This document shows, one piece after another, positions 51,601-61,824 of a stretch of 64,000 nt of DNA. The position numbers and the translations under genes are program-made. This stretch comes from Brevundimonas sp. NIBR11 (GTDB taxonomy: Bacteria; Pseudomonadota; Alphaproteobacteria; Caulobacterales; Caulobacteraceae), in NCBI RefSeq assembly GCF_027912535.1, contig NZ_CP115465.1, positions 1,344,001-1,408,000 of the forward strand, read 5' to 3'. Numbering within the stretch: position 1 is the first letter of the stretch; each line of letters begins with the position of its first letter. The notes beneath the pieces are model-generated. The model was not told the origin of the DNA. It was given only the letters and a program-made list of their open reading frames with translations, and ran no database searches.

Positions 51601-52563
51601 ATGGTCACCCTCATCGACACCCTGACGCGGAAACCGTCCGAACTGCGTCACCCCGAGAAGCAGAACCGGCCGGAATCCGTCGTGCTGAAGAAGCCCGAGT
51701 GGCTGAGGGTCAAGGCGCCGGGGTCGGGCCAGTACAACGCCACCAAGGACATCGTCCGCTCCAAGGGACTGGTCACCGTCTGCGAGGAGGCGGCCTGTCC
51801 GAATATCGGCGAGTGCTGGAGCCAGAAGCACGCCACCCTGATGATCATGGGCGACACCTGCACGCGGGCCTGCGCCTTCTGCAACGTCAAGACGGGTTTG
51901 CCCCAGCCGCTGGATCCGGAAGAGCCGGGCAAGGTCGGTCTGGCCGTGTCGCAGTTGGGCCTGAACCACGTCGTGATCACCTCGGTGGACCGGGACGACG
52001 TGTCGGACGGCGGAGCGGCCCACTTCGCCGAGGTCGTGCGCGAGATCCGCCTGCAGGCGCCGCAGACCACTATCGAGATCCTGACGCCCGACTTCCTGAG
52101 GAAGGATGGCGCGGCCGAGGTGATGATCGATGCGGCCCCGGACGTGTTCAACCACAACCTGGAGACCGTGCCGCGGCTCTATCTGAAGATCCGGCCCGGC
52201 GCGCGGTACTTCCACTCCCTGCGCCTGCTGCAGATGGTCAAGGAGCGCGACCCCAACCAGTTCACCAAGTCCGGCATCATGGTCGGTCTGGGCGAGACCA
52301 AGGAGGAGGTCATGCAGGTCATGGACGACATGCGCTCCGCCGGCGTCGACTTCATCACCATCGGCCAGTACCTGCAGCCGACGCGGAAACACGCGGCCAT
52401 CGACCGGTTCGTGACGCCCGAAGAGTTCAAGGCCTATGAGGCGATCGCCCGGGCCAAGGGTTTCCTGATGGTGTCGTCATCGCCGCTGACGCGGTCGTCC
52501 CACCATGCGGGCGACGACTTCGCCCGGCTGAAGGCCGCGCGCTTGGCGCACACGGGACGCTGA
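51601..52563 (+). CDS. lipA: lipoyl synthase
   Basis: 320-residue radical-SAM enzyme inserting two sulfurs into octanoyl groups on lipoyl domains. The auxiliary cluster ligands are C61, C66 and C72 ([12 protein letters not shown]). The radical-SAM cluster ligands are C87, C91 and C94 (CTRACAFC). [19 protein letters not shown] and the C-terminal RSSHHAGD are LipA hallmarks. ATG 51601 starts the conserved N terminus. Its products are needed by PdhB and PdhC encoded 9-10 kb downstream. The coq10-like gene follows by 7 bases. Confidence 0.96.
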   Translation: MVTLIDTLTRKPSELRHPEKQNRPESVVLKKPEWLRVKAPGSGQYNATKDIVRSKGLVTVCEEAACPNIGECWSQKHATLMIMGDTCTRACAFCNVKTGLPQPLDPEEPGKVGLAVSQLGLNHVVITSVDRDDVSDGGAAHFAEVVREIRLQAPQTTIEILTPDFLRKDGAAEVMIDAAPDVFNHNLETVPRLYLKIRPGARYFHSLRLLQMVKERDPNQFTKSGIMVGLGETKEEVMQVMDDMRSAGVDFITIGQYLQPTRKHAAIDRFVTPEEFKAYEAIARAKGFLMVSSSPLTRSSHHAGDDFARLKAARLAHTGR

Positions 52564-52570
52564 TCGCGGA

Positions 52571-53026
52571 TTGGCCGTCCACCGCGTCACCCGAGTTCTG
52601 CCGTACACCCCCGCCCAGCTCGCCGATCTGGTGGCGGACGTGGAGGCCTACCCGCGCTTCGTGAAGTGGGTGACGTCGATGCGCGTCTGGAACCGGCGCG
52701 AGGAGGCCGAGGGCGTATCTCTGGTGGACGCCGAGGCGGCCGTGGGGTTTGCCTTCATGAAGGAGCGGTTCTCGACCTGGGTGCGGCATGACCGGAACCT
52801 GCCAAGGGTCGAGGTCGGGCTGCTGCGCGGGCCATTCAGGCATCTGAAGAACCGCTGGGACTTCGTGGAGACGCGTGATGGGACCCGGCTGGAGTTCATG
52901 ATCGATTTCGCCTTCAGGAGCCCGATCCTGAATGCGACGCTGAGCGCGAACTTCGATCTGGCCGTCGGCAAGCTGATCGAGAGTTTCGAGGCCGAGGCCA
53001 GACGCCGATACGGGACGCCGGGATGA
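52571..53026 (+). CDS. COQ10/RatA-like START-domain protein (ubiquinone-binding)
   Basis: 151-residue polyketide-cyclase/START-like protein. It begins with RVLPYTPAQLADLVADVEAYPRFVKWV, the typical COQ10/RatA N terminus, and ends DFAFRSPILNATLSANFDLAVGKLIESFEAEARRRYG (as SPILNATLSANFD). In alphaproteobacteria it acts as a ubiquinone chaperone, and the toxin name RatA from E. coli should not be taken literally. It appears to start at a TTG (52571). It sits directly after lipA, a common neighbour, and overlaps the next gene by ATGA. Confidence 0.85.
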   Translation: MAVHRVTRVLPYTPAQLADLVADVEAYPRFVKWVTSMRVWNRREEAEGVSLVDAEAAVGFAFMKERFSTWVRHDRNLPRVEVGLLRGPFRHLKNRWDFVETRDGTRLEFMIDFAFRSPILNATLSANFDLAVGKLIESFEAEARRRYGTPG

Positions 53027-54132
53027 CGGATTTCGACTTCGACGCCGTCGTGGTGGGGGCGGGGGCCGTGGGCCTGGCCTGCGGTCGGGCGCTGTCGAAG
53101 CGGGGGCTGACGGTGCTGGTGCTCGAGAAGGAGCCGCACATCGGTCAGGGCGTGTCGTCGCGCAACTCCGAGGTCATCCACGGCGGGCTCTACTATGCGA
53201 CCGGGTCGCTGAAGGCGAAGTTCTGCGTCGAGGGACGGCGCGCGCTGTACGCCTATCTGGACAGCCACAAGATCGACTACCGCAAATGTGGGAAGCTGGT
53301 CGTGGCGACACAGGAGGACGAGGTCGGGCTGATCGAGGCTATCTTCCAGCAGGCGACGACGAACGGCGTCGAAGGGCTGGAGCATCTCAGCGGCGAACAG
53401 GCGCGGGCGATGGAGCCCGAGCTGAACGCCCACGCCGCCATCCTGTCGCCCGAGAGCGGCCTGTTCGCCAGCCACGACTACATGCTGGCCCTGGAAGGCG
53501 AGATCGAGGACGGCGGCGGATCGGTCGTGGTCTCCACGCCGTTCGAACGGGCCGAGCCCCTGCCGGGCGGCGGGTTTTCGATCACCGCAGGCGGGGAGGG
53601 TGGGGCGACCCTGACCTGCCGCCTGCTGGTCACCGCGCCGGGGCTGCGCGCCCAGGATGTCGCGGGACGGATAGAGGGCTTCCCGGCGGAACACGTCCCC
53701 AAGGGCCATTTCGGCAAGGGCGTCTATTTCCGACTGACCGGCAAGGCGCCGTTCGAGCGGCTGATCTATCCGCCGCCCATCGCGGGGGCGCTGGGCACCC
53801 ACTATCGCAAGGACCTGGGCGGGCAGGCGGTGTTCGGGCCGGACCTCGCTTACGTCGAGACCGAGGATTACTCCGTTGATCCGGCGAAGGCCGAGGGGTT
53901 CGCCACCTATATCCGCCGCTTCTGGCCAGGCCTACCCGACGGAGCCCTGACGCCGGACTATGCGGGGATCCGGCCCAAGCTGCATGGCGCGGGCGAGCAT
54001 CAGCCGGATTTCCAGCTCTATGGACCCGAGGTGCACGGCATCGAGGGGCTGGTGACGCTGTTCGGGATCGAGAGCCCGGGCCTGACCAGTTCACTGGCCA
54101 TCGGCGAGGCGGTGGCGGAGAGGCTGGCGTGA
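53023..54132 (+). CDS. NAD(P)/FAD-dependent oxidoreductase (DAO / L-2-hydroxyglutarate oxidase-like)
   Basis: 369-residue flavoprotein with N-terminal FAD motif DAVVVGAGAVGLACGRALSKRG, then SSRNSEVIHGGLYYATGSLKAKFCVEGRR, the signature of LhgO/L2HGDH-type dehydrogenases. C-terminal GIRPKLHG and FGIESPGLTSSLAIGEAVA are also typical. It likely oxidises a 2-hydroxy acid or similar. The exact substrate is unproven. It overlaps coq10 by ATGA and the GNAT gene by GTGA, so lipA-coq10-oxidoreductase-GNAT read as one operon. Confidence 0.85.
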   Translation: MTDFDFDAVVVGAGAVGLACGRALSKRGLTVLVLEKEPHIGQGVSSRNSEVIHGGLYYATGSLKAKFCVEGRRALYAYLDSHKIDYRKCGKLVVATQEDEVGLIEAIFQQATTNGVEGLEHLSGEQARAMEPELNAHAAILSPESGLFASHDYMLALEGEIEDGGGSVVVSTPFERAEPLPGGGFSITAGGEGGATLTCRLLVTAPGLRAQDVAGRIEGFPAEHVPKGHFGKGVYFRLTGKAPFERLIYPPPIAGALGTHYRKDLGGQAVFGPDLAYVETEDYSVDPAKAEGFATYIRRFWPGLPDGALTPDYAGIRPKLHGAGEHQPDFQLYGPEVHGIEGLVTLFGIESPGLTSSLAIGEAVAERLA

Positions 54133-54659
54133 ACGACCTGACCTTCCGCCCGGCGACGCTCGACGATGTCGACCGGCTGCAGGCCTTCGTCCATGCGGCG
54201 TATCGCGGCGATAGCGCGCGGAAGGGCTGGACGCACGAGGCGGACCTGCTGGACGGGCAGAGGACGGACGTCGAGGCGCTGCGGGCGATGATCGAGGACC
54301 CGACCTATGTCACCCTGCTGGCCGAGCGGGACGGGGGTCTGGCGGGCTGCGTCTCGGTCAACGACAAGGGCGAGGGGCTTTCCTATCTCGGCATGCTGTC
54401 GGTCGAACCGGAGCGGCAGGGCGAGGGTCTGGGGCGCAAGCTGATCGCGGCGGCGGAGGCGGAGGCGCGGTCGCGGTTCGGGGCCAGCCGGATGGAGATG
54501 ACCGTCATCGTCCAGCGGCGCGAACTCATCGACTGGTATATCCGCTGCGGCTACGCCGAGACGGGGGAGACCCGACCGTTCCCCTCCACCGATCCGCGCT
54601 TCGGCCTGCCGCGCCGGGATGATCTGGCGTTCGTGGTGCTGGCCCGCGACCTGACCTAG
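54129..54659 (+). CDS. GNAT family N-acetyltransferase
   Basis: 176 residues. The acetyl-CoA-binding motif A is LGMLSVEPERQGEGLGRKLIAAAEAEA, preceded by beta strands GCVSVNDKGEGLSYLG. Motif B contains ELIDWYIRCGYAETGE. It begins at GTG (54129) within GTGA. Substrate unknown. Third codon positions are strongly G-biased. Its TAG shares CTAG with the convergent membrane protein gene. Confidence 0.88.
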   Translation: MNDLTFRPATLDDVDRLQAFVHAAYRGDSARKGWTHEADLLDGQRTDVEALRAMIEDPTYVTLLAERDGGLAGCVSVNDKGEGLSYLGMLSVEPERQGEGLGRKLIAAAEAEARSRFGASRMEMTVIVQRRELIDWYIRCGYAETGETRPFPSTDPRFGLPRRDDLAFVVLARDLT

Positions 54660-54988
54660 GACGCGCCCGGTCCGGCGATCAGGATGGCCGTGATCACGAT
54701 CGGCCAGGCCAGTGGCAGGAACAGCAGGATCCAGGACAGCCGCTCCTTCCTGAGCCAGTAGGCGATCCAGGCAAGCACTGGTCCCAATACGATTGCGACC
54801 GGGAAGGTCATTGAAGTGTAGATGAAGGTGTAGATCCAGGCGTTCACGCCGGAATCCGAGGCCATCACCGACATCATCCCCATGAAGGCGGCCGGGACGA
54901 CGGCCAGCACCGCGACGACGGACCCGATGATCAGCCACAGGCGCAGGGTCTTGCTGCGGGGCGGGCGAGGAGTGTCCAGTTCGGTCAT
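54656..54988 (-). CDS. hypothetical small membrane protein
   Basis: 110 residues. Three hydrophobic stretches (about 16-40, 53-80 and 85-106) predict an integral inner-membrane protein. The polar N terminus (MTELDTPRPPRSKTLR) is likely cytoplasmic. No family is recognised. It is convergent with the GNAT gene (shared CTAG) and divergent from the frameshifted GNAT gene, 45 bases away. Confidence 0.65.
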   Translation of the reverse strand: MTELDTPRPPRSKTLRLWLIIGSVVAVLAVVPAAFMGMMSVMASDSGVNAWIYTFIYTSMTFPVAIVLGPVLAWIAYWLRKERLSWILLFLPLAWPIVITAILIAGPGAS

Positions 54989-55033
54989 GGCGGCATTTGA
55001 CGCCTTGGGGCGCGACGCGGCAAGCGAAGCGGC

Positions 55034-55566
55034 ATGAAGATCCTCACGCCCCGGCTGACGCTACGCCACGCCCGACCGGATGATCTGGCGGCGATGCACG
55101 CGGTGCTGTCCGATCCGCGCGCGACGGCGTGGTGGTCGACGCCGCCGCATGGGTCGCTGGAAGAGACTCGGGTCTGGTTGGACGGCATGATCGCCGGAAA
55201 CGCGACAGGGTCGGACGATTTCGTCATCGAGCGGGACGGGGAGGTGATCGGCAAGGCGGCTTTTTCGGGCTGCCGGACCTCGGCTACATCCTGCATCCCG
55301 AGCATTGGGGTCTCGGGCTGGCGTCCGAAGCAGTGGGGGCGGCCGTGGCGCAGGTGTTCACGACGCGGGAGGTCGATGACCTGACCGCCGACGTCGATCC
55401 GGCGAATCAGGCCTCGACCCGGCTGCTGGAAAAGCTGGGGTTCGTGCGGACCGGCTTCGCGGAGAAAACCTGGAATATCGGCGGCGAATGGAAAGACAGT
55501 CTCTTCTACGGCCTGACCCGACAGGCCTGGATCGCGCGGCTCGAAGGATCGTCAGCGAGGCCTTGA
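55034..55566 (+). pseudogene. RimJ/RimL-type GNAT acetyltransferase with a -1 frameshift
   Basis: The first frame (55034 on) gives MKILTPRLTLRHARPDDLAAM to FVIERDGEVIGKAAF. The second frame carries on with GLPDLGYILHPEHWGLGLASEAV and LLEKLGFVRTGFAEKTW, ending at 55566. The frame changes at a run of five T (55261-55265). One extra T would give GKAAFFGLPDLGYI and an intact protein of about 177 residues. Both halves keep excellent family similarity, so the change is recent, a sequencing slip, or a slippery on/off switch. Confidence 0.8.
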
Positions 55567-55603
55567 AGTCCGGAGCGGGTTCAGGCATAAGCCCGCGCTC
55601 GCA

Positions 55604-55637
55604 GGCGGCTCTCCCGAGGGCCGCCGCTTCCTTTTTT
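55604..55637. terminator. possible terminator or leader hairpin upstream of rpmF
   Basis: GGCGGC (55604-55609), loop of ten, GCCGCC (55620-55625), six bases, then TTTTTT (55632-55637). The T-run is farther from the stem than usual, so this is a weak intrinsic-terminator call for the GNAT gene. A second stem GCGGG/CCCGC lies just upstream. Confidence 0.35.
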
Positions 55638-55686
55638 GCGTCAGGCCCGCCTCGGGAACCGGCGCCGTATACGAGATGAGACGGAC

Positions 55687-55869
55687 ATGGCCGTTCCCAA
55701 GCGCAAAGTATCGCCCTCGCGTCGCAACATGCGCCGCGCCCACGACGCCCTCGGCGCCAACCCGTACACCGAAGACAAGGACACGGGCGAGCTGCGCCGT
55801 TCGCACCACATCGACCTGAAGACCGGCACCTATCGCGGCCGGCAAGTCCTGACGCCCAAGGAAGACTAG
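55687..55869 (+). CDS. rpmF: 50S ribosomal protein L32
   Basis: 60 residues, the usual alphaproteobacterial L32 length. It begins [20 protein letters not shown] and has [16 protein letters not shown]. The zinc-binding CxxC pairs of other L32 proteins are absent, as in most alphaproteobacterial L32. ATG 55687. The usual companions DUF177/yceD and plsX are not adjacent. A strong terminator follows. Confidence 0.95.
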   Translation: MAVPKRKVSPSRRNMRRAHDALGANPYTEDKDTGELRRSHHIDLKTGTYRGRQVLTPKED

Positions 55870-55907
55870 TCTTCTTTCTTCGTCTGACGACCAAACTGTG
55901 AAGTTTG

Positions 55908-55936
55908 CGCCGCGCGGTTCAACCGCGCGGCGTTTT
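55908..55936 (+). terminator. rho-independent terminator after rpmF
   Basis: CGCCGCGCGG (55908-55917), loop TTCAA, CCGCGCGGCG (55923-55932), TTTT (55933-55936). A perfect 10-bp GC stem followed by a T-run, 38 bases after the rpmF stop. The best intrinsic terminator in the window. Confidence 0.85.
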
Positions 55937-55973
55937 CGTGCGTTATGGCCGCTCAACATCGAGGAGCGTCACC

Positions 55974-56594
55974 ATGATCCGCACCCTTTCCGCCGTCGCC
56001 GTCAGCGCCCTGTGGCTCGCAGCCTGCGGCCAACCCGAAGCCACCGAGCCCGCCGCCGCGCCTGAAACACCGGCGCCGACCGCGCCGGCGACCCCGGCGC
56101 CCGACGCCAACGCGCTGACCGCCGCTGGATACGGGCCCCTGCGCATCGGCATGACCAAGGCCGAGGTGATCGCCGCCGTGGGCGACAAGTTCAATCCGAG
56201 CCTGGTCGGCGGCGCCGAGCCCGAGGTCTGCGACCAGTGGCGTCCGGCCCGCTCGCCCGAGGGCGTGACCGTCATGCTGGAGAACGGCGTCCTGACCCGC
56301 ATCTCGGTGGCTTCGCCCTCCACCCTCAAGACCGATCGCGGCTTCGGCGTCGGCGACACGGCCGCCGCCATCAAGGCCGCCTATGGGCCGCTGGCCGTCT
56401 CGACCCCGCACAAATACGCCCCGGCCCCCGCCGAGGACATCTTCGTCTGGACCACCGGCGGCCCGGCGACGGCCGGCGAATATGTGCAGGATCCGAATGC
56501 GCGCGGCATCCGCTACGAGATCGACGGCGCCGGCAAGGTGTCGATCGTCCATGTCGGCGGTCCGTCCATCCAGTTGGTGGAAGGCTGCTCCTGA
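55974..56594 (+). CDS. hypothetical lipoprotein, Ala/Pro-rich linker
   Basis: 206 residues. The signal MIRTLSAVAVSALWLAACGQ has lipobox LAAC. A Pro/Ala/Thr-rich linker (about 22-48) leads to a compact domain starting YGPLRIGMTKAEVIAAVGD, which looks like the 'GLRIGMSKAEV' repeats of BamE/SmpA-like or PepSY-like outer-membrane lipoproteins. A second, similar stretch is GFGVGDTAAAIKAAYG. GAGGAG lies seven bases before the ATG at 55974. It stands alone between the rpmF terminator and eno. Confidence 0.75.
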   Translation: MIRTLSAVAVSALWLAACGQPEATEPAAAPETPAPTAPATPAPDANALTAAGYGPLRIGMTKAEVIAAVGDKFNPSLVGGAEPEVCDQWRPARSPEGVTVMLENGVLTRISVASPSTLKTDRGFGVGDTAAAIKAAYGPLAVSTPHKYAPAPAEDIFVWTTGGPATAGEYVQDPNARGIRYEIDGAGKVSIVHVGGPSIQLVEGCS

Positions 56595-57956
<1,362 letters not shown>

Positions 57957-58091
57957 GCGACTGAGAGGGCGGGCTTCGGCGACGTCCGCCCCTCACCAAA
58001 CCTGTGCAGAACTAAGGCAAAGCTAGGGTTTGTTAGGCATTTCCGGTCACAAAGGCTCAACTGTGATCCACGCTCAGAAGGAGCGTTCGCG

Positions 58092-58421
58092 ATGCCCGAC
58101 CGGATGAAACCCTACACGCTGTCCGCATTCCTGTTCCTGCTGGTCGTCTACCTGGGAATCCAGGCGCTGACGGGCGAGCGGGGTCTGCTCAGCGGCGCCG
58201 CTCGCGATGCGCGACTGGCCGAGCGCGAGGCGCAACTGGCCGCTCTGACCGAACAACGCGCCGACCTGGAGGTCCGCGTCCGCTATCTCCGCACCGGCAG
58301 CTTATCGCGCGACCTTCTCGAAGAGCGGGCCCGCGCCGTCCTCGGCTTCAGCGATCCGCGGGACTATGTGGTGCGCACCGTCGCGCCGGCTCCTGAGGCC
58401 GCCAACACCAACCTCTCCTGA
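58092..58421 (+). CDS. ftsB: septum formation initiator FtsB/DivIC
   Basis: 109-residue bitopic division protein. One N-terminal membrane helix (about 9-26, LSAFLFLLVVYLGIQAL) is followed by a coiled coil (about 39-75, AERE AQLAALTEQRADLEVRVRYL) and the conserved ARAVLGFSDPRDYVV region. It links FtsQ and FtsL in the divisome. ATG 58092 follows AGAAGGAGCG. The eno-ftsB-pdhA order is common in alphaproteobacteria. Confidence 0.9.
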   Translation: MPDRMKPYTLSAFLFLLVVYLGIQALTGERGLLSGAARDARLAEREAQLAALTEQRADLEVRVRYLRTGSLSRDLLEERARAVLGFSDPRDYVVRTVAPAPEAANTNLS

Positions 58422-58545
58422 ACTCTTGTTACAGCCCCGGCGGCGTGCTTTGCCTTTGGGGAACGAAGGCTGCTACAGCCGCTTTCCGTAACGACAAGAG
58501 GCCCGAACGGCGCGTTTCGCCATGGGCTCCACCGGGAGATGCCGG

Positions 58546-59574
58546 ATGGCGAGAGCCGCCCAGAAGACCACGGATTCCAAGGGGTCCGCCAAAATTCCGA
58601 ACACGCCGACCGCGTCCAAGGAAGACCTTCTCCGCTACTATCGCGAGATGGTCCTGATACGCCGCTTCGAAGAGCGGGCCGGCCAGCTGTACGGCATGGG
58701 TCTGATCGGGGGCTTCTGCCACCTGTATATCGGCCAGGAGGCCGTGGCCGTCGGCGTTCAGGAGAGCGTCAAACAGGGCCACGACAAGATCATCACCGGA
58801 TACCGCGACCACGGCCACATGCTGGCCGCCGGCATGGACCCGAAGGAGGTCATGGCCGAGCTGACCGGTCGCTCGGGCGGATCGTCCAAGGGCAAGGGCG
58901 GGTCGATGCACATGTTCGACGTGCCGACCGGCTTCTACGGCGGTCACGGCATCGTGGGCGCGCAGGTCGCGCTCGGGACGGGCTTGGCCTTCGCGGGCAA
59001 ATATCGCGGCGATGATTCGGTGGCCTTCGTCTATTTTGGCGACGGCGCCTCGAACCAGGGTCAGGTCTACGAGAGCTTCAACATGGCCCAGCTGTGGAAG
59101 CTGCCGGCCATCTACATCATCGAGAACAACCAGTACGCCATGGGCACGAGCATCGAACGCTCGTCTTCGACGACCGAGCTCTACATGCGCGGCGCCTCGT
59201 TCGGCATTCCGGGCGAGCAGGTCGACGGCATGGACGTGCTGGCGGTCAAGGATGCGGTCGAACGGGCCGTGAAGCGCGCCCGCGAGGGCGGAGGTCCCTT
59301 CATCCTGGAGGTGAAGACCTATCGCTATCGCGGTCACTCGATGTCCGACCCGGCCAAGTATCGGTCCAAAGACGAGGTCGACGAGGTCAAGAAGACCCGC
59401 GACCCGATCGACCACGTCAAGATGCTGCTCGAACAGGCCAAGGCCACCGAGGACGAGCTGAAGGCCATCGACAACGAGATCAAGGCCATCGTGGCCGAAG
59501 CCGTGCAATTCGCTCAGGAAAGCCCCGAGCCCGATCCGTCGGAACTGTATACCGACGTTTACGTGGAGGCCTGA
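58546..59574 (+). CDS. pdhA: pyruvate dehydrogenase E1 component, alpha subunit
   Basis: 342 residues. Thiamine-diphosphate-dependent decarboxylation of pyruvate, with PdhB. The TPP motif is GDGASNQGQVYESFNMAQLWKLPAIYIIENN (GDG at its start, NN at its end). RYRGHSMSDPAKYR is the conserved phosphorylation-loop region. ATG 58546 (MARAAQKTT) has GGGAGA six bases upstream and is preferred to ATG 58522. A lipoprotein gene starts 2 bases after the stop, before pdhB. Confidence 0.95.
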   Translation: MARAAQKTTDSKGSAKIPNTPTASKEDLLRYYREMVLIRRFEERAGQLYGMGLIGGFCHLYIGQEAVAVGVQESVKQGHDKIITGYRDHGHMLAAGMDPKEVMAELTGRSGGSSKGKGGSMHMFDVPTGFYGGHGIVGAQVALGTGLAFAGKYRGDDSVAFVYFGDGASNQGQVYESFNMAQLWKLPAIYIIENNQYAMGTSIERSSSTTELYMRGASFGIPGEQVDGMDVLAVKDAVERAVKRAREGGGPFILEVKTYRYRGHSMSDPAKYRSKDEVDEVKKTRDPIDHVKMLLEQAKATEDELKAIDNEIKAIVAEAVQFAQESPEPDPSELYTDVYVEA

Positions 59575-59576
59575 GC

Positions 59577-60143
59577 GTGCGGTCGATTTTCACTCTCGCG
59601 TGCGCGGCTGCTTTCCTCGTCAGCTGCGGCCAACCGACCTCGAAAGCCGATCAGAGGTCTCCAGCGGCGCCTGCCGTACCCGCTCAGGCCTTCGCGCCGG
59701 GCTCCATGCCCATCCATCCGGTGCAGGTTAGTGCAACGCTGACTGAGTTGACCGGCGTGGATACTGCGCAGGCTTCGATGAGGGGCCGGGTAACCCAGGC
59801 GGACGCAGAGGAGTTCTGCAAGCGCAATCCGAACGGTGACAGTGGGACCAGTTCCTTGAGCGAATGCGTGAGCTCGACCCTGTCTTCGGAGACCGCGCAG
59901 GGTGCGACGGGCGAACATACGGCTAGCGCCGACTGTGTCGCAGGCACCCTGAGCAGCAGCGACTGGGGCAGTTTCCGCCTGGCCCCCGGTCAGGGCCGAG
60001 ATGCGAGCGGACGCCAAACCCAGGTGTTCTTCAACTCCGATGGCGTCGAGGTTGGAGGCAATGCGGATGGCGGCTCGAGCGCCGCCGACCTCTTCACTGT
60101 ACTTTGTCCGACGCGCGCGGCCGCGTGGAAGGCTAGCCAATGA
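59577..60143 (+). CDS. lipoprotein of unknown function embedded in the pdh operon
   Basis: 188 residues. [19 protein letters not shown] is a signal with lipobox LVSC. The mature protein has four later cysteines ([26 protein letters not shown]) that could form two disulfides in the periplasm. No family is recognised. The GTG start (59577) lies 2 bases after the pdhA stop and its TGA overlaps the pdhB ATG, so the ribosome passes straight through. GC and codon use are less extreme than in pdhA or pdhB. It looks like a later insertion that kept operon coupling. Confidence 0.78.
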   Translation: MRSIFTLACAAAFLVSCGQPTSKADQRSPAAPAVPAQAFAPGSMPIHPVQVSATLTELTGVDTAQASMRGRVTQADAEEFCKRNPNGDSGTSSLSECVSSTLSSETAQGATGEHTASADCVAGTLSSSDWGSFRLAPGQGRDASGRQTQVFFNSDGVEVGGNADGGSSAADLFTVLCPTRAAAWKASQ

Positions 60144-60390
60144 CCGATATCCTGATGCCCGCCCTGTCTCCCACGATGGAAGAGGGCAACCTGACCAAGT
60201 GGCACGTCAAGGCGGGCGACACCGTCAAGGCTGGCGACGTGATCGCCGAGATCGAGACGGACAAGGCGACGATGGAGGTCGAGGCTGTCGACGAGGGCGA
60301 GATCTCCGAGATCCTGGTTCCGGAAGGGACCGAGGGCGTAAAGGTCAACGCCGTGATCGCGCGTCTGGCTGGTGAGGCAGGGGCCGCCGC
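60140..60390 (+). repeat. lipoyl-domain direct repeat, copy 1 (pdhB)
   Basis: About 250 bases that align base for base with 62195-62445 in pdhC. Long identical blocks (for example CTGATGCCCGCCCTGTC and GACGTGATCGCCGAGATCGA) include third codon positions. This suggests domain duplication kept alike by selection or gene conversion. Confidence 0.75.
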
Positions 60391-61525
60391 TTCGGCGCCG
60401 AAAGCCGAACCCGAAGCGGCGAAGGCCGCAGCCGATACGCCCAAGGCGACCGCCGAGGGCAAGACCGGCGATCCGGAAAAGGCTCCGGCCCAGTCGTCGA
60501 CCCCGAAGGTCGAGCTGCGCGATCCCGAAATCCCGGCCGACGCCAAACTGGTCAAGACGACCGTGCGCGACGCTCTGCGCGACGCCATGGCCGAGGAGAT
60601 GCGTCGCGACGACAGCGTCTTCCTGATCGGCGAGGAGGTCGCCCAGTATCAGGGCGCCTACAAGGTGTCGCGCGAGCTGCTGCAGGAGTTCGGCGACCGC
60701 CGCGTCGTCGACACCCCGATCACCGAGCATGGCTTCGCTGGTCTCGGCGTCGGCGCGGCCATGTCGGGCCTGAAGCCCATCGTCGAGTTCATGACGTTCA
60801 ACTTCGCCATGCAGGCGATCGACCACATCATCAACTCGGCCGCCAAGACCCTCTACATGTCGGGCGGTCAGATCCGGGCGCCGATCGTGTTCCGCGGCCC
60901 GAACGGCGCGGCCAGCCGCGTCGGCGCCCAGCACAGCCAGGACTATTCGGCCTGGTACGCCCAGGTGCCCGGTCTGAAGGTCATCGCGCCGTACGACGCG
61001 GCCGACGCCAAGGGCCTGCTCAAGGCCGCGATCCGCGACCCGAACCCCGTCGTTTTCCTCGAGCACGAGATGATGTACGGCATCGAGTTCGACGTGCCGG
61101 AGGTCGAGGACTACATCGTGCCGATCGGCAAGGCCAAGGTCCGTCGCGAAGGCACGGACGTGACGATCACGGCCCACGCCCGCATGGTCGGTTTCGCCCT
61201 TCAGGCCGCCGAACAGCTGGAAGCCGAGGGCATTTCGGTCGAGGTCGTCGACCTGCGCACTCTGCGTCCTCTGGACCACGAGACCGTCGTTGAAAGCGTC
61301 AAGAAGACCAGCCGCCTGGTCTCGGCCGAGGAAGGTTGGGGTCCGATGGGCGTCGGCGCCGAGGTCGTGGCCCGCGTCATCGAACACGCTTTCGACTATC
61401 TGGACGCCCCGCCGGTGCGCGTGCACCAGGAGGACGTGCCGCTGCCCTATGCCGCCAACCTGGAGGTGCTGTCGCTCCCGGGCGTGGACAAGATCGTCAA
61501 GGCCGTGAAGGCGGTCATGGCGTGA
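60140..61525 (+). CDS. pdhB: pyruvate dehydrogenase E1 component, beta subunit, with N-terminal lipoyl domain
   Basis: 461 residues. The lipoyl domain (about 1-78) has the lipoylated lysine in [11 protein letters not shown]. An Ala/Pro-rich linker (about 80-125) leads to the E1 beta catalytic domain (about 135-461) with [36 protein letters not shown] and [20 protein letters not shown]1 beta with its own lipoyl domain is characteristic of several alphaproteobacteria. It overlaps the lipoprotein stop (ATGA) and the next gene start (GTGA). Confidence 0.96.
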   Translation: MTDILMPALSPTMEEGNLTKWHVKAGDTVKAGDVIAEIETDKATMEVEAVDEGEISEILVPEGTEGVKVNAVIARLAGEAGAAASAPKAEPEAAKAAADTPKATAEGKTGDPEKAPAQSSTPKVELRDPEIPADAKLVKTTVRDALRDAMAEEMRRDDSVFLIGEEVAQYQGAYKVSRELLQEFGDRRVVDTPITEHGFAGLGVGAAMSGLKPIVEFMTFNFAMQAIDHIINSAAKTLYMSGGQIRAPIVFRGPNGAASRVGAQHSQDYSAWYAQVPGLKVIAPYDAADAKGLLKAAIRDPNPVVFLEHEMMYGIEFDVPEVEDYIVPIGKAKVRREGTDVTITAHARMVGFALQAAEQLEAEGISVEVVDLRTLRPLDHETVVESVKKTSRLVSAEEGWGPMGVGAEVVARVIEHAFDYLDAPPVRVHQEDVPLPYAANLEVLSLPGVDKIVKAVKAVMA

Positions 61526-61824
61526 CCCATAAATATGCCCTGCCTGAACCCGAAGGCATCGCCACCGCCGCGACCGATGGGTCTGTGGTCGAGCTGACGC
61601 GGGTGTGGATTGGACCGGACGGGCCCGCGATCCTGTGCCGTCCCTCCTTCGAGGACCCCAAGGCCATGGGAGAGATGCTGGCCGAGCTGTGCTGGCATTT
61701 CGCCCATGCCTACGAACAGAACGGCGGCTTCACCCATCGTCAGGCGCTGCATGCCCTGAAGGCCGGGTGGGCGTCGGGTCATGCCAATGGCGAGGCCGCG
61801 TTGGCGCAGCGAGCACCGCAATGA
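61522..61824 (+). CDS. DUF5076 family protein (first of a tandem pair)
   Basis: 100 residues. The core [34 protein letters not shown] is shared with the next gene (VMVIKPAFDDPKTYGAILAIAARNIAYVYHANKG), showing that the two are paralogues. I take the family as DUF5076 from memory. No signal or membrane segment is present. It starts with the GTG at 61522 overlapping the pdhB stop. Position within the pdh operon suggests a role with the complex, but no mechanism is known. Confidence 0.75.
   Translation: MTHKYALPEPEGIATAATDGSVVELTRVWIGPDGPAILCRPSFEDPKAMGEMLAELCWHFAHAYEQNGGFTHRQALHALKAGWASGHANGEAALAQRAPQ

Noticed and set aside
57965..57994. Terminator after eno
   Set aside because: GAGGGCGG and CCGCCCCTC pair with one bulge but no T-run follows, and ftsB continues on the same strand.
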